DNA of 64,000 nucleotides from JABDIY01 sp963803845 (GTDB lineage: Bacteria; Actinomycetota; Acidimicrobiia; Acidimicrobiales; SZUA-35). Positions within the stretch are counted from its first letter, which is position 1. The number at the start of each line of letters is the position of its first letter. The position numbers and the translations under genes are program-made. The stretch covers positions 496,001 to 560,000 of the forward strand of contig CAWDNZ010000005.1 in the NCBI GenBank assembly GCA_963803845.1. Reading direction: 5' to 3'. Positions 26,245-40,083 of the stretch are shown here, one piece after another. A model generated the notes under the pieces. The model made no database searches. It was not told the origin of the DNA and saw only the letters and a program-made list of their open reading frames with translations.

Positions 26245-27774
26245 CTACCAGCGGTCCAGGACGTTGCGGGTGAGTTGAGCGACGGCGGGGTCGTCGGCGA
26301 GAGCGAAGGCCCAGTCGGTCGTGCCGATCGTGACTACCTCGCCGCCGCCGGTTGAGCCAAATGGTCGACAGGTGAGAATCACGGCGTTGCCGTAGCGAAC
26401 CCGAGCCAGGGAGTCCTCGCTGTTGTCGCCGTAGAGCCGGGCGGCCACGAATTCAAGATCACCCTGGTCGTTGAGCGCCGAGATCGACAGGGGGTACTCG
26501 CCGATGCCGACGTTTGATGCCGGCACGAATGCGACCACTTCGACCTCGGGTGGCATGCCGTCGAATGGCGCGGCGATCGGCAGCTGGTAGTCGTCGAGCT
26601 GGAGCTTGCAGCCGAGTGTTTCGTAGCCGACCGCCCCATGTTTGGCGCCAAGCACGTCGCCGTAGCGGAGCCCGGTGTTCTCGAACAGCCAGTGTGTGTT
26701 GCGGTAAACCGTGAAGCCGCCCGAGCCGTTCACCACCGCCTGTCCGAACCGGTAGTAGAGGCCGAAGGCGGATCCGCCGCCCAGCACGCTCCATTCCGGG
26801 CGTCCCACGATCGGGTCACACCACATCCCGGTCATTTCTTCAGGCCGTCCGGCTGCCACCACGGGGTCCGTTTCCTGGGCGCTGTATTTGTGGCACACCA
26901 TCGACTCACCCTCGTGGCGAACGTGCCAGAACATCGTGTTGCCGCTGAAGCTGGCGAAATTGCCACCCGCCTCGATGTACCGCTCGAGAGCGGCCCGTTG
27001 GGGTGCGGACCAATACTCGTCGTGACCCACGCTCAGGACCAGGTCATAGCCTTCCAGGATCGACGGGTCACGGTCGAGATCGGTGGACACTGCGAAATCG
27101 AAGCTGCGACCTTCTCGTTCGGCCCACTCGACGAAACGGCGCTCGAACGTGAACCACCCAGATGATCCGATCGCCGGCGGGTAGCCCATGGCGGCCCGGT
27201 AGTCCTGAAAGATCTGTCCGTTGGCGTCGGTCTCCTCGCCCCAGCGGGCGGGGCGGGCCTTGCGATCGTCGCGCTCGGTTTCGGGACGGCAGAGCATGCC
27301 GCGCCCAAAGGGCCGTTGGAACGAAACCTGGGTTCCGCCGGTGTACAGGCTCTTCCCACCCCAGTTGTTGTAGGCGTTCCAGGTGTTGGTTGCGAGCACC
27401 ATCAGCGTGGAGGACGTTGGCTCGGCAGCACGGACGACGAAGCCCGCATGCGCAACGTCACGGCCAGCTTCGGCCCTATCGGCGGTGAGGGTGACGAGAT
27501 AGAAGCCGCTGACCCAGTGATCGGGGATCTCGAACTCCAACGACACCGGCCAGGCGCAGCCGTTGGCATCGGCATCTGGTGGCGCTGGCGTGAATTGTCC
27601 CGGGCTGTCGTCGGCCTGCCAAACGGTTTCTCGACCGGCCCCCCACCGATCGACCGTTGTGCCGAACGAGCTGGCGTTCGTGGACACGTGGAGCTGCACC
27701 GTTTCGCCGGGCTGGTAGCTCAGCTGACCGGGGTAGCACTCGATCTCGTCATAGAACGTGGGGTCATCAGCCAT
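26245..27774 (-). CDS. N,N-dimethylformamidase beta-subunit-like protein
   Basis: A 509-residue protein. Residues about 15-130 form a beta-rich domain (GQLSYQPGETVQLHVSTNA...). The central and C-terminal part, with DLVLSVGHDEYWS, AAL-ERYIEAGGNFASFSGN and MFWHVRHEG, matches the conserved glutamine-amidotransferase-like core of the N,N-dimethylformamidase large-subunit family. In the characterised enzyme an iron is bound in this region by Tyr and Glu residues. No small-subunit gene is adjacent, so the substrate is uncertain. It is a single gene, divergent from the DNA glycosylase gene. Confidence 0.65.
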   Translation of the reverse strand: MADDPTFYDEIECYPGQLSYQPGETVQLHVSTNASSFGTTVDRWGAGRETVWQADDSPGQFTPAPPDADANGCAWPVSLEFEIPDHWVSGFYLVTLTADRAEAGRDVAHAGFVVRAAEPTSSTLMVLATNTWNAYNNWGGKSLYTGGTQVSFQRPFGRGMLCRPETERDDRKARPARWGEETDANGQIFQDYRAAMGYPPAIGSSGWFTFERRFVEWAEREGRSFDFAVSTDLDRDPSILEGYDLVLSVGHDEYWSAPQRAALERYIEAGGNFASFSGNTMFWHVRHEGESMVCHKYSAQETDPVVAAGRPEEMTGMWCDPIVGRPEWSVLGGGSAFGLYYRFGQAVVNGSGGFTVYRNTHWLFENTGLRYGDVLGAKHGAVGYETLGCKLQLDDYQLPIAAPFDGMPPEVEVVAFVPASNVGIGEYPLSISALNDQGDLEFVAARLYGDNSEDSLARVRYGNAVILTCRPFGSTGGGEVVTIGTTDWAFALADDPAVAQLTRNVLDRW

Positions 27775-27977
27775 AGGCGGAACCTAGCGGACCGGCGGCT
27801 TGGCAGTCCTCACGAAACTCAGCCACCCGAAATTTCCAGTTGTACCGCTGGCGTGTTGAGCGCCAGGAAGATTGGCTGTCGGATCCACGGAAGCGACTCG
27901 TGTTCGGCTGGCTCATCCATAAAGCTCCCTTCTACAATTTCCGCGGCAGGGGGTGTCATGCAACTCGAGGGACAGAA

Positions 27978-28565
27978 GTGACCAACGATCCGCTGCCCGC
28001 CAGCCCGGCGAGTGCCAAGCGGCTGCTGGGTTCAGTGCTGCGCTGCGGCTTCACCAGCGGCGTGATCGTTGAGACCGAGTTCTACGACCAGACCGATCCG
28101 GCCAGCCACACCTTTGGAGGCGTCACTCCTCGTAACCAGCCGATGTTCGAAGCGGCCGGCCACCTGTATGTGTATCGATCCTACGGAATCCATTGGTGCG
28201 CCAATGTTGTGGTGGGCGAGGAGGGCTACGGCAGCGCGGTGCTCATCAGAGCGGTCGAACCATTGGAGGGAATCGACGCCATGTGGGGCCGACGACCAAA
28301 AGCCCGCCGACCGACCGACCTCGCATCCGGTCCCGGCAAGCTCTGCGCCGCTCTCGGAATCAGCGGTTCACACAGCGGGAGCAATCTGCTTGACGCCAGC
28401 AGCCAAGTGCGTTTGGAGCTGATGGATCCGCCGCAGCCGGCGTCAGTGGTCTGTGGCGTCCGGGTGGGAATCTCCAAGGCAAAGGAGCAACCGTGGCGGT
28501 TTGGTCTGGTTGGAAACCCGCATGTCTCCCTACCCCGAATCGTCGGGACTACTTCGCCTGGGTAG
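27978..28565 (+). CDS. mpg: 3-methyladenine DNA glycosylase (AAG/MPG family)
   Basis: Removes alkylated purines in base-excision repair. The 195-residue protein contains VIVETEFYDQTDPASHTFGG with the catalytic Glu (about residue 37), TPRNQPMFEAAGHLYVYRSYGIHWCANVV and LIRAVEPLEG, all hallmarks of the eukaryote-like AAG fold. Start GTG 27978 follows GAGGGA; an open frame extends to 27840 but is longer than the family. It stands alone, between divergent and co-directional genes of other function. Confidence 0.85.
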   Translation: MTNDPLPASPASAKRLLGSVLRCGFTSGVIVETEFYDQTDPASHTFGGVTPRNQPMFEAAGHLYVYRSYGIHWCANVVVGEEGYGSAVLIRAVEPLEGIDAMWGRRPKARRPTDLASGPGKLCAALGISGSHSGSNLLDASSQVRLELMDPPQPASVVCGVRVGISKAKEQPWRFGLVGNPHVSLPRIVGTTSPG

Positions 28566-28641
28566 TTCTGCCCGCCCCCGGTGGGCCTATTGGGCAATTC
28601 AACCCGTTCAGATGGCCTATGCCGTTGGTCGTAGATCACCT

Positions 28642-29598
28642 ATGCCCGTTACCGAGTCACAACCAACCTGGGGAGTCACCGATGCCGAGGTCGACGCTCC
28701 CAACCCAGGGGAGACGCCCAGCGGTCGGCCCAGCCGAGCTGTCGTGGGCGGGGTTGTGGTGGGTATCGCAACGCTGATCGGTGGGGCGATCGTGTTCAGT
28801 CGCAATGAAGCTCCGTCGTCGGAGGTGTCGTCGGTTACCAATCCTGATCTCGAGACCCTGGATCCCTCCATAACCACGGCGGTGATCACGCCGGCGTCGG
28901 GGCCCACGGTGACCGTGCCCCCGTCCACGATTGTCACCTCGCAGCCGCCGGAGACCACGCTGCCCCCAGAAACACAGCCTCCGACCACACAGCCTCTGAC
29001 CACGCTGCCCCCGACCACGCTGCCTCCGACCACGCTGCCGGCTACGGACCCTGGGGACCCGAGCGCCGTCTCCATCCCGGATGACCAGCGCGGCGCAGTC
29101 TTTCGGAACGGCACCATCTACCTGAGCGGTGAAGTTCCGAGTCAAGCCGTATCCGATGAACTCGTCCGCCGAGTTGGTCTGGTGATCGGCCCGGAAAACG
29201 TCGTGGCAAACCACACGATTCGCCCTGGGGTTGAAGTTTCTGACACGTCGGTGCTCTTCATCGAAGACCTCGTGCTCTTCAGTCCCGGTAGTGCCGAGGT
29301 CACCGATCCGTTCAAATCGCTTCTGGACCTGGGCACACTCCTCTTCCAGGTGAATCCTGCGGTGACCATCACGGTTGAAGCGCACACCGACAGCATCGGG
29401 CCCCAGAGCGAGAACCTTCTCCTAAGCCAGCTGAGAGCGGATGCGGTGATGGACTACTGGATTGCCGCCGGTGTTGACCCGGATCGCATCACCGCGATCG
29501 GGCGCGGTGAGACCGAGCCTTACGCGAGCAACCGGACTTCTGAGGGACGACAGCTCAACCGCCGAGCCGAATTCACCATCTTGAACTTCCTGGGCTGA
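28642..29598 (+). CDS. Membrane-anchored OmpA/MotB-domain protein with BON-like region (ArfA-like)
   Basis: About 318 residues. An N-terminal cytoplasmic stretch is followed by one membrane helix (VVGGVVVGIATLIGGAIVF, about 35-53), a Pro/Thr-rich linker with repeated TLPPT units (about 95-140), a BON-like segment (GTIYLSGEVPSQAVSDELV, about 160-205) and a C-terminal OmpA-like peptidoglycan-binding domain (VEAHTDSIG ... LSQLRADAV ... GRQLNRRAEF). This order matches mycobacterial ArfA/OmpATb. Starts at ATG 28612 or GTG/ATG further upstream are possible; none has a strong ribosome-binding site. It probably tethers envelope and peptidoglycan. Confidence 0.75.
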   Translation: MPVTESQPTWGVTDAEVDAPNPGETPSGRPSRAVVGGVVVGIATLIGGAIVFSRNEAPSSEVSSVTNPDLETLDPSITTAVITPASGPTVTVPPSTIVTSQPPETTLPPETQPPTTQPLTTLPPTTLPPTTLPATDPGDPSAVSIPDDQRGAVFRNGTIYLSGEVPSQAVSDELVRRVGLVIGPENVVANHTIRPGVEVSDTSVLFIEDLVLFSPGSAEVTDPFKSLLDLGTLLFQVNPAVTITVEAHTDSIGPQSENLLLSQLRADAVMDYWIAAGVDPDRITAIGRGETEPYASNRTSEGRQLNRRAEFTILNFLG

Positions 29599-29675
29599 AA
29601 TGCGCCCGGCTCGCCCGAACGAACAGCCCGCAATAACAACCAGCCATGTGTCCTCCCATGAAATGGAGCAGTCCA

Positions 29676-30398
29676 ATGCCCTCTGAACCCACCTCCGCCC
29701 CAATAGGCGTCTTTTCCCGACCGGAGCCCCCTACGCCTGAGTGCCGGGCAGGCGATCGGCCGGCGGCTCCGCACCACCGGGCCCGCATTCTGGCCTTTCC
29801 CGGGCGATCCATCGTCGCCCCGGGGATCAATCCGAACTGTTCACATTCGGCCCCCGGCGAGCTCTTTGAGTATGGCCAAACGGTGCTTGTGGACCTCTTC
29901 ACCCTCTCAGTGGTGGTGGACCATGTCACTGGGTTCATCGTGGCCTGGGAGGTAGATCGAGTTGGAGAGCCAACCACTGGCGCCGACGTGCGCCGCCTGG
30001 TGGATCTGTCCTTCCGCAGCCGACCCGATGCGTTGAACGGCGAGAAGCTCATCGGTGGAGGTACGTGCCTCGAGCTGGTGACAATGGTTGGAACGCCGAT
30101 GGACGGCGTCGCCAGCGACGACCGTTTTGCTGCATTCGAGGGAGAAACGGACCAGGGTTGTACCACCGCGATGGGGCGCTCGGTCTTGGACCGACTGGGC
30201 CTGGAGATCGGGATCGTGATGACCGAGCCAGCCAGCCTCGAGATGGGGGCGGTGAACGAGCTTCGATCAACACCAATCCGGCTCGCTCCCCAGATCCGGT
30301 TCTTCGCCTTGGCGGTAGCTCATGGCGTATGGCGCAACAACTACCGATTGACCTCAGGCCGCACTACCTCCGCCTACGAACGGCTCTTATTGTCCTAG
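29676..30398 (+). CDS. Conserved-looking protein of unknown function
   Basis: About 240 residues, no signal peptide and no membrane helix. After a Pro-rich N-terminus there is LVDLFTLSVVVDHVTGFIVAWEVDRVG, then GRSVLDRLGLEIGIVMTEPASLEMGAVNELRS. The composition and frame are protein-like and no better frame exists on either strand. ATG 29676 has GGAG nine bases upstream; ATGs at 29646 and 29658 are alternatives. It converges on tyrS. I do not recognise the family. Confidence 0.5.
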   Translation: MPSEPTSAPIGVFSRPEPPTPECRAGDRPAAPHHRARILAFPGRSIVAPGINPNCSHSAPGELFEYGQTVLVDLFTLSVVVDHVTGFIVAWEVDRVGEPTTGADVRRLVDLSFRSRPDALNGEKLIGGGTCLELVTMVGTPMDGVASDDRFAAFEGETDQGCTTAMGRSVLDRLGLEIGIVMTEPASLEMGAVNELRSTPIRLAPQIRFFALAVAHGVWRNNYRLTSGRTTSAYERLLLS

Positions 30399-30419
30399 GC
30401 GGCTGTTGCCTCGAGAGAC

Positions 30420-31711
30420 TCAGGGGCGGTCGAACACGATGAGCGAGAGATGTTTCTTGCCCTTGCGCACCACGGCGTACTTCCCGTGCAGCAGATCACT
30501 TGACGCAACCACGTGGTCGGCCGGGACTTTCTTGTCGTTCACGCTCAGACCGTTCTGCTTGAGCAGTCGGTTGGCTTCGCTGTTGGACGATGTGATGCCG
30601 GCCTCGGCGAGCAGCGGCACGAAGCCAGCCTCCTGACCGAGCACGGAACGGGAAGCTGAATGGCAGTCCAGTTCGCCGGCCAGCATGACCAGCGCATCGG
30701 CCGAGAGGTCTGCGACGGTGCCGCCAAAGACGGCGGCCGTGGCCTCTTGGGCGCGGGCGGTGGCTTCGGCCCCATGCACCAGGGTGGTGAGTTCTTCGGC
30801 GAGGCGATTCTGAGCCTCGCGTCGATGCGGCGCCTCGCCATGGTGGGCGACCAGTTGGCGTATCTCGTCTACCGGGAGGAGGGTGAGTTGGAGGAGCAGC
30901 TTCTCGATCTCGTCATCGTCGATCTGGATCCAAGATTGGAAGAATGCGTAGGGGGCGAACTTGGCGGCCGACAGCCAGATCGTCTCACCGCCCGCAGTCT
31001 TGCCGTATTTCGAGCCGTCCGAGCGGGTGAGGAGCGGCCAGGTGAGGCCGACGCCGGTGCCACTCACCCTTTTCGGATGAGCTCGATGCCAGTGACGATG
31101 TTGCCCCACTGGTCGGACCCTCCCATCTGCATTTCGCACCCCTCGTTCTCATACAGCCATGCGAAGTCATAGGCCTGCAGGAGCATGTAGCTGAACTCGG
31201 TGTAGGAGATCCCATCTGTGCTCTCCATTCGGGATCGGACCGACTCCTTGGCCACCATTTGATTGACGGTGATGAACTTGCCGATGTCCCGAAGGAAGTC
31301 GAGGTAAGAGAAGCCCACGGTCCAGGCTCGGTTGTCCAAGAGCGATGCCGGGTTGTGGGCGGTGTCGAAGTCGAGGAACTGCCGGAGTTGGGGGAGCACG
31401 CCGGCGAGGTTGGCGGCCAGTTGCGCATCATCGAGAAGCGATCGTTCGGTTGCCTTGCCCGACGGGTCACCCACCATGCCGGTGGCGCCTCCCGCCAGTG
31501 CGATCACCTTGTGCCCCGCATCCTGGAAACGGCGCAGCATCAGAAGGCCCACCAGGTTGCCTACATGGAGACTGTCGGCGGTGGGATCGAAGCCTACGTA
31601 GACCTTGATGGGCCGCTCTTGCAGTCGCTCCTTCAGCGCCGCGGGGTCCGTGGAGTCATGGACGAGACCCCGAGCGTTCAGGTCATCAAAAAGTGATTGG
31701 TCAACGGTCAC
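30420..31711 (-). CDS. tyrS: Tyrosyl-tRNA synthetase, interrupted by a -1 frameshift
   Basis: Charges tRNA-Tyr. The N-terminal frame (GTG 31711 to the stop at 31064-31066) holds the KVYVGFDPTADSLHVGNL signature and the tRNA/tyrosine-site GGSDQWGNIVTGIELIRKG. The C-terminal frame (usable from about 31070 to 30420) continues without loss: GVGLTWPLLTRSDGSKYGKT (KMSKS-type loop) and an S4 RNA-binding domain with SNSEANRLLKQNGLSV. The frames join at the run CCCTTTT on the plus strand (31067-31073), that is AAAAGGG on the coding strand followed by TGA. One extra base in that run would give IRK(R/G)VSGTGVGLTW and an intact protein of about 430 residues. Since tyrS is normally essential, a sequencing deletion or programmed -1 shifting is more likely than real loss. 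Confidence 0.85.
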
Positions 31712-31769
31712 GCTGCAAGTGTGCCCTACCGACCCAACACCGAGGCCGGTTATCGGGCAGAATGGCCGA

Positions 31770-32378
31770 GTGGTTGCCCCCTCACCTCCAGCCGACCTTG
31801 ATGAGCCCACTGGACCCCTCACAACGGGCCGACTGATTTTCCGATTGGTGGTGGGGGCCGTGGTTGCCGCCTCGTTCGCCGTTTGGTTCTACGCCTACAG
31901 CGGGGCTGCCGATCGCCCGCCGCCAGATGAGCTGGATTCCACCGCCCTTCACCTTGGGGCCGAGCAGGACGGCACCCAGTATCAGGAGGTGGCGGGCGAA
32001 CTGGCCTTCGGTAAACGGGCCGAGGTCATCTGTCAGAGCGCCATCGACAGCTTGCCAAACGCCCGCTTCGCGGAGAGCCAGACCGAGCGCGCCGATCAAA
32101 TCCGCGCCAGCAATGTCATCCTTCGAGACATGGTGGCCGAACTTCGCGCCCTGCCGGTTGCCACCGATCGCGACAATACGCTCCGGGGTTTGTGGCTCGA
32201 TGATTGGGGCATTCTCTTGACCGATCGGGACCGCTACGCCGACAACGTGGAGACCGATCCGGGCGCCATCTTCACCCTCACCGCAGTGGAGGGTGAAGAA
32301 CGGCTGGAGCGACGTCTCACTCGCTTTGCCAGAACCAACCTGATGTTGCCGTGCGGAGCTCCCAGCGACCTGGGTTGA
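31770..32378 (+). CDS. Single-pass membrane-anchored protein of unknown function
   Basis: A 202-residue protein: short Pro-rich cytoplasmic N-terminus, one membrane helix (LIFRLVVGAVVAASFAVWFYAYSGA, about 22-46), then an external alpha-helical domain with two Cys (about 92 and 197), rich in Arg and Asp. GTG 31770 is the start used; it has no clear ribosome-binding site, and the 58-base gap to the divergent tyrS suggests a short or leaderless message. The helical domain with conserved-looking ADQIRASNVILRDMVAELRAL resembles uncharacterised actinobacterial proteins. No catalytic motif is seen. Confidence 0.6.
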   Translation: MVAPSPPADLDEPTGPLTTGRLIFRLVVGAVVAASFAVWFYAYSGAADRPPPDELDSTALHLGAEQDGTQYQEVAGELAFGKRAEVICQSAIDSLPNARFAESQTERADQIRASNVILRDMVAELRALPVATDRDNTLRGLWLDDWGILLTDRDRYADNVETDPGAIFTLTAVEGEERLERRLTRFARTNLMLPCGAPSDLG

Positions 32379-32465
32379 GGCCATAGTGTTTACCCTGTTC
32401 AGGGACTGCCTCTTGTAGGGTGCCGGACGGGCCAAGAAATTAATCGCGGAATTTCCATCAACGCG

Positions 32466-32494
32466 TTGTGGAACCGTGCCGATCAGAGTTATCT
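32466..32494 (+). promoter_or_regulatory. Candidate rRNA operon promoter
   Basis: TTGTGG (32466-32471) and TTATCT (32489-32494) are separated by 17 bases. They lie upstream of the 16S processing stem at 32604, which sets the downstream limit for the start of the precursor. The rest of 32379-32785, the rRNA leader, contains no ORF I trust. Confidence 0.35.
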
Positions 32495-32603
32495 TTACTG
32501 TCTGCCCAACGGACGGAAGCGAAGCCTCGCGGCGAGCTACCGGCTCAATAAGCAAACCGGGCCCGCACCCGCACCTCCGAGCAATCGTGTGCGTAACGTG
32601 CGG

Positions 32604-32633
32604 CCTCTGCACCTTGAAAACGGAATAGACGAG
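32604..32633 (+). other. 5' arm of the 16S precursor processing stem
   Basis: These 30 bases can pair with 34401-34430 in the 16S-23S spacer, with 27 of 30 positions complementary (13 consecutive at one end). They would loop out the whole 16S rRNA and give the double-stranded substrate for RNase III. The 3' arm is in the spacer after the 16S gene. Confidence 0.75.
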
Positions 32634-32785
32634 AACGCAGCGTGTGCGGAGGACATGACAACCTAACCAGTCATGATCATCCGTCAATTAATACAGAAAT
32701 AAGCCGCTCGGACGTGGTTTGGTAACCGCGACACCGAGCAACCGGATCAGTCAGGTTCCTTTTCCAGGGACTTGACAAGGATTCT

Positions 32786-37582
<4,797 letters not shown>

Positions 37583-37678
37583 TCTAACATCTCGTGCTCG
37601 CTGTGGAATTATTAAGAACGTGTCAGGGACACGTGGGTCATTTTGTGACCTGCGGAGGCCCATTTTGACAATCAGATT

Positions 37679-37795
<117 letters not shown>

Positions 37796-37804
37796 TCGTG
37801 AATC

Positions 37805-37834
37805 AGACCCCGCCCTCGTGGCGGGGTCTTTTGC
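37805..37834 (+). terminator. rRNA operon terminator
   Basis: AGACCCCGCC-ctcgt-GGCGGGGTCT is a perfect ten-base stem, followed by TTTTGCGTTTT. It lies ten bases after 5S and is a classical intrinsic terminator. Confidence 0.9.
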
Positions 37835-37903
37835 GTTTTGGACTCCGGGCGTTCGGGTGAACGTCACCACCGAATTGGCAGCCGCGAGCCGTAGCCTTGA
37901 GCG

Positions 37904-38536
37904 GTGAGTTCTACCACTGTTGACGTAGCCGACGTTTCTTTCGGCGAAGTTGGTCCCGACACCGCCAACAAGGCTCGCAAACGCCTTGCCGATGGTGCTG
38001 GCGCATTTGAGCGGGAGCGCTTCGGTGATGCCCGTCGGATCTTGGAAGGTGTCAACCGGCTCACCCCAGATGTTCCCGAGGTCCTGGAGCTCATGGGACT
38101 CTGTGCGTACCGGATGCGACAGTGGGCCAAAGCGATCAAGGAACTCACTCGCGTCTACGAACTCACAGGTTCGGTGGATCAACACCCGGTCATCGCCGAC
38201 TGCTACCGGGCCATGAAGAAATGGGCAGAGGTCGATCGCATCTGGGCCGAACTGGGCGCAGAGTCACCCGACCCGGCCGTGGTGGAAGAAGGTCGCATCG
38301 TCTACGCCGGCGCAAAAGCTGACCAGGGACGAATCCAGGATGGGATCCGTCTCTTGGAGAATTCACCGGCAGCACCCAAGAAACCCAAGGTTCATCATCT
38401 GCGGCGCTGGTATGCGCTGGCTGATCTTTATGAACGCTCCGGGCAGGTGGGAAAGGCCCGACGACTCTTCGCCACCATTGCGCGGCTGGATCCCAACTTC
38501 GGCGATGCCGGCCGCCGCTCCGCCAATCTGAAATAG
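37904..38536 (+). CDS. TPR-repeat protein
   Basis: A 210-residue soluble protein made of helical pairs with TPR spacing: ARRILEGVNRLTPDVPEVLELMGLCAYRMRQWAKAIKELTRVYELTG, then VIADCYRAMKKWAEVDRIWAELG, and YALADLYERSGQVGKARRLFATIARLDPNFGDA at the C-terminus. No signal peptide or catalytic domain. GTG 37904 is the start; an expected role is protein-protein scaffolding. Confidence 0.7.
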   Translation: MSSTTVDVADVSFGEVGPDTANKARKRLADGAGAFERERFGDARRILEGVNRLTPDVPEVLELMGLCAYRMRQWAKAIKELTRVYELTGSVDQHPVIADCYRAMKKWAEVDRIWAELGAESPDPAVVEEGRIVYAGAKADQGRIQDGIRLLENSPAAPKKPKVHHLRRWYALADLYERSGQVGKARRLFATIARLDPNFGDAGRRSANLK

Positions 38537-38583
38537 GCCCAAACCACACGGTGGGCAGCCCGCCGTTCTACCCCTTCTTCGCA

Positions 38584-38931
38584 TTACGAGTCCGGTGGCA
38601 TGAGGCCTGCGGCCAAAGCCTCCTGAATGGCGGTCTTCTGTCGCTTGAGCTGTTTAACCACGATCTTCTCCGGCCGCACGAAAACCCGGGTCTGGATGGA
38701 ACCGCCGGCGCGATAGAAGCGGCGATCCAGCGAGCCGGTCACCGCCACCGGTGTATCGGCACCGACCTTGGGGATCGACCGTTCGGGGCCGGTCCATTCC
38801 ACGGGTACCGAGCGCGCCGGGGACCCATCGAGCTGGGTACGGACGTCGAAGGTGACGGCCCACTGTCCCGAGGGCAGCTCCGCAACCCGAGGCTCGCCCA
38901 CCGTGATGCCCTGCAGTACGCAGATATTCAT
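38584..38931 (-). CDS. Short single-stranded DNA-binding-like (SSB/OB-fold) protein
   Basis: A 115-residue OB-fold protein resembling the DNA-binding half of bacterial SSB: N-terminal MNICVLQGITVGEPRVAEL, a central WTGPERSIPKVGADTPVAVTGSLDRRFYRAGG (core SSB strand with GSL-RR-Y), and EKIVVKQLKRQ. It lacks the long Gly/Pro tail and the acidic tip (DDDIPF) through which housekeeping SSB recruits partners. It is probably an accessory SSB paralogue; dnaB, rpsF and rpsR, the usual ssb neighbours, are absent here. Confidence 0.7.
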   Translation of the reverse strand: MNICVLQGITVGEPRVAELPSGQWAVTFDVRTQLDGSPARSVPVEWTGPERSIPKVGADTPVAVTGSLDRRFYRAGGSIQTRVFVRPEKIVVKQLKRQKTAIQEALAAGLMPPDS

Positions 38932-39067
38932 TCTTGTTCTCCTCCACGAAGATGCCCTCGTTTGACGGCGTTGACTGTGGGGCTCAGAACCCGAGTGGGC
39001 GCATCCAGGAAAGGTGCGTCAGCAGACGAAGCACCCTACTGGCTGAGTTGGAGGTAAACAACCGTAA

Positions 39068-40003
39068 TTATCTGCTGCGAAGTCCGAGGAGCTCGGCAAC
39101 TTGGTGGTCACTGGTCTCGCTGGCTACTTCAATCGGATCGAGTGGCCGAGGGGTAGTCCAGCTTGGAGCATTGGAAAACCAGGCTGTCTCGTGTTGCACC
39201 GTGAGTGCCAGAGGGAACGACGTTCCCGATCGGGGGGCGTCTTCGAAGGTGTAGGTGCAGCCCCGGGGGTCATCGTCGGCCACCTCGACTGTCCACTCCA
39301 GGTTCTGATCACACGTCCGTAGGGTCTGGCCCTCGACCGTCAGGAAGAAGGCTGCGGGTTCGGCCGTAACGGTAACCTGCAGACTCCCGTACACAGCGGT
39401 GGCTTGTTGAGCGGTGGCCCAATAGGTGTTCTCGACCCAGAAGAACGTTGGCAACTGGAGGAGGCTGGGCTTGCCGGTGTGGAGGACTTCGGGCGGATCG
39501 GTGACGAGCAGCTCAACTCGCGCCTCGGCGAGATCGATCACTTCAGGAAACGAAAGAGGGCCGAGTTCGGGAAACGGGCCGGAGCTGCCAAGATTGACAT
39601 TCTCAGGAGCGGGACCAAAACACTGCTTGTTGTACCAGCGGCCGGTACCGGAAAAGTATCGGTTCTCGTCCTCGTTGATGGTGTTGAGAATGGCGTTCAC
39701 GAGACCCTGATCGGCGGGATAGTCGGCCCGATCCGGCACCTCGTAGTAGCGGCTCCCGTAGAGGACGATCGGTTCCACCACGTCGTTCGTTACCGCATTC
39801 CAGTAGCGGCAGTAGCTCCCGTCGCCACCTCCGCCGCCAGCACCACCGCCATCGCCCGGCGTGGTGCAGACCAGTGATCCGGTAACCCGGTTGTAGGAGG
39901 CACTGCCGTCGCCGAAGCAGACCTGTTCGTCACCCTGGGCCGCGGCCGGGCTGGCGAGCCCGCCCAGCACGATCAGGAAAACCACCGCCAAACGAACCCG
40001 CAT
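39068..40003 (-). CDS. Secreted protein of unknown function
   Basis: A 311-residue protein with a clear signal peptide (MRVRLAVVFLIVLGGLASPAAA-QG), a short Cys pair region, a Gly-rich linker (GDGGGAGGGGGDG), a middle part with aromatic residues, and a C-terminal beta-rich domain (LQVTVTAEPAAFFLTVEGQTLRTCD...CTYTFEDAPRSG). No enzymatic motif recognised. Similar secreted proteins with a Gly linker and PKD/Ig-like end are common in Acidimicrobiia; here I infer an envelope role only from the signal peptide. Confidence 0.6.
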   Translation of the reverse strand: MRVRLAVVFLIVLGGLASPAAAQGDEQVCFGDGSASYNRVTGSLVCTTPGDGGGAGGGGGDGSYCRYWNAVTNDVVEPIVLYGSRYYEVPDRADYPADQGLVNAILNTINEDENRYFSGTGRWYNKQCFGPAPENVNLGSSGPFPELGPLSFPEVIDLAEARVELLVTDPPEVLHTGKPSLLQLPTFFWVENTYWATAQQATAVYGSLQVTVTAEPAAFFLTVEGQTLRTCDQNLEWTVEVADDDPRGCTYTFEDAPRSGTSFPLALTVQHETAWFSNAPSWTTPRPLDPIEVASETSDHQVAELLGLRSR

Positions 40004-40083
40004 CTTTCTGGAGAGTACGGATTTGCCGATGAACTGGGAAGGGCAGTTCTACCGCCCCCACCAGCGATTTCTGGCCCGGATAC

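Noticed and set aside
31064..31066. TGA in tyrS read as selenocysteine
   Set aside because: The reading frame changes right after it; a read-through would not restore the conserved downstream sequence.
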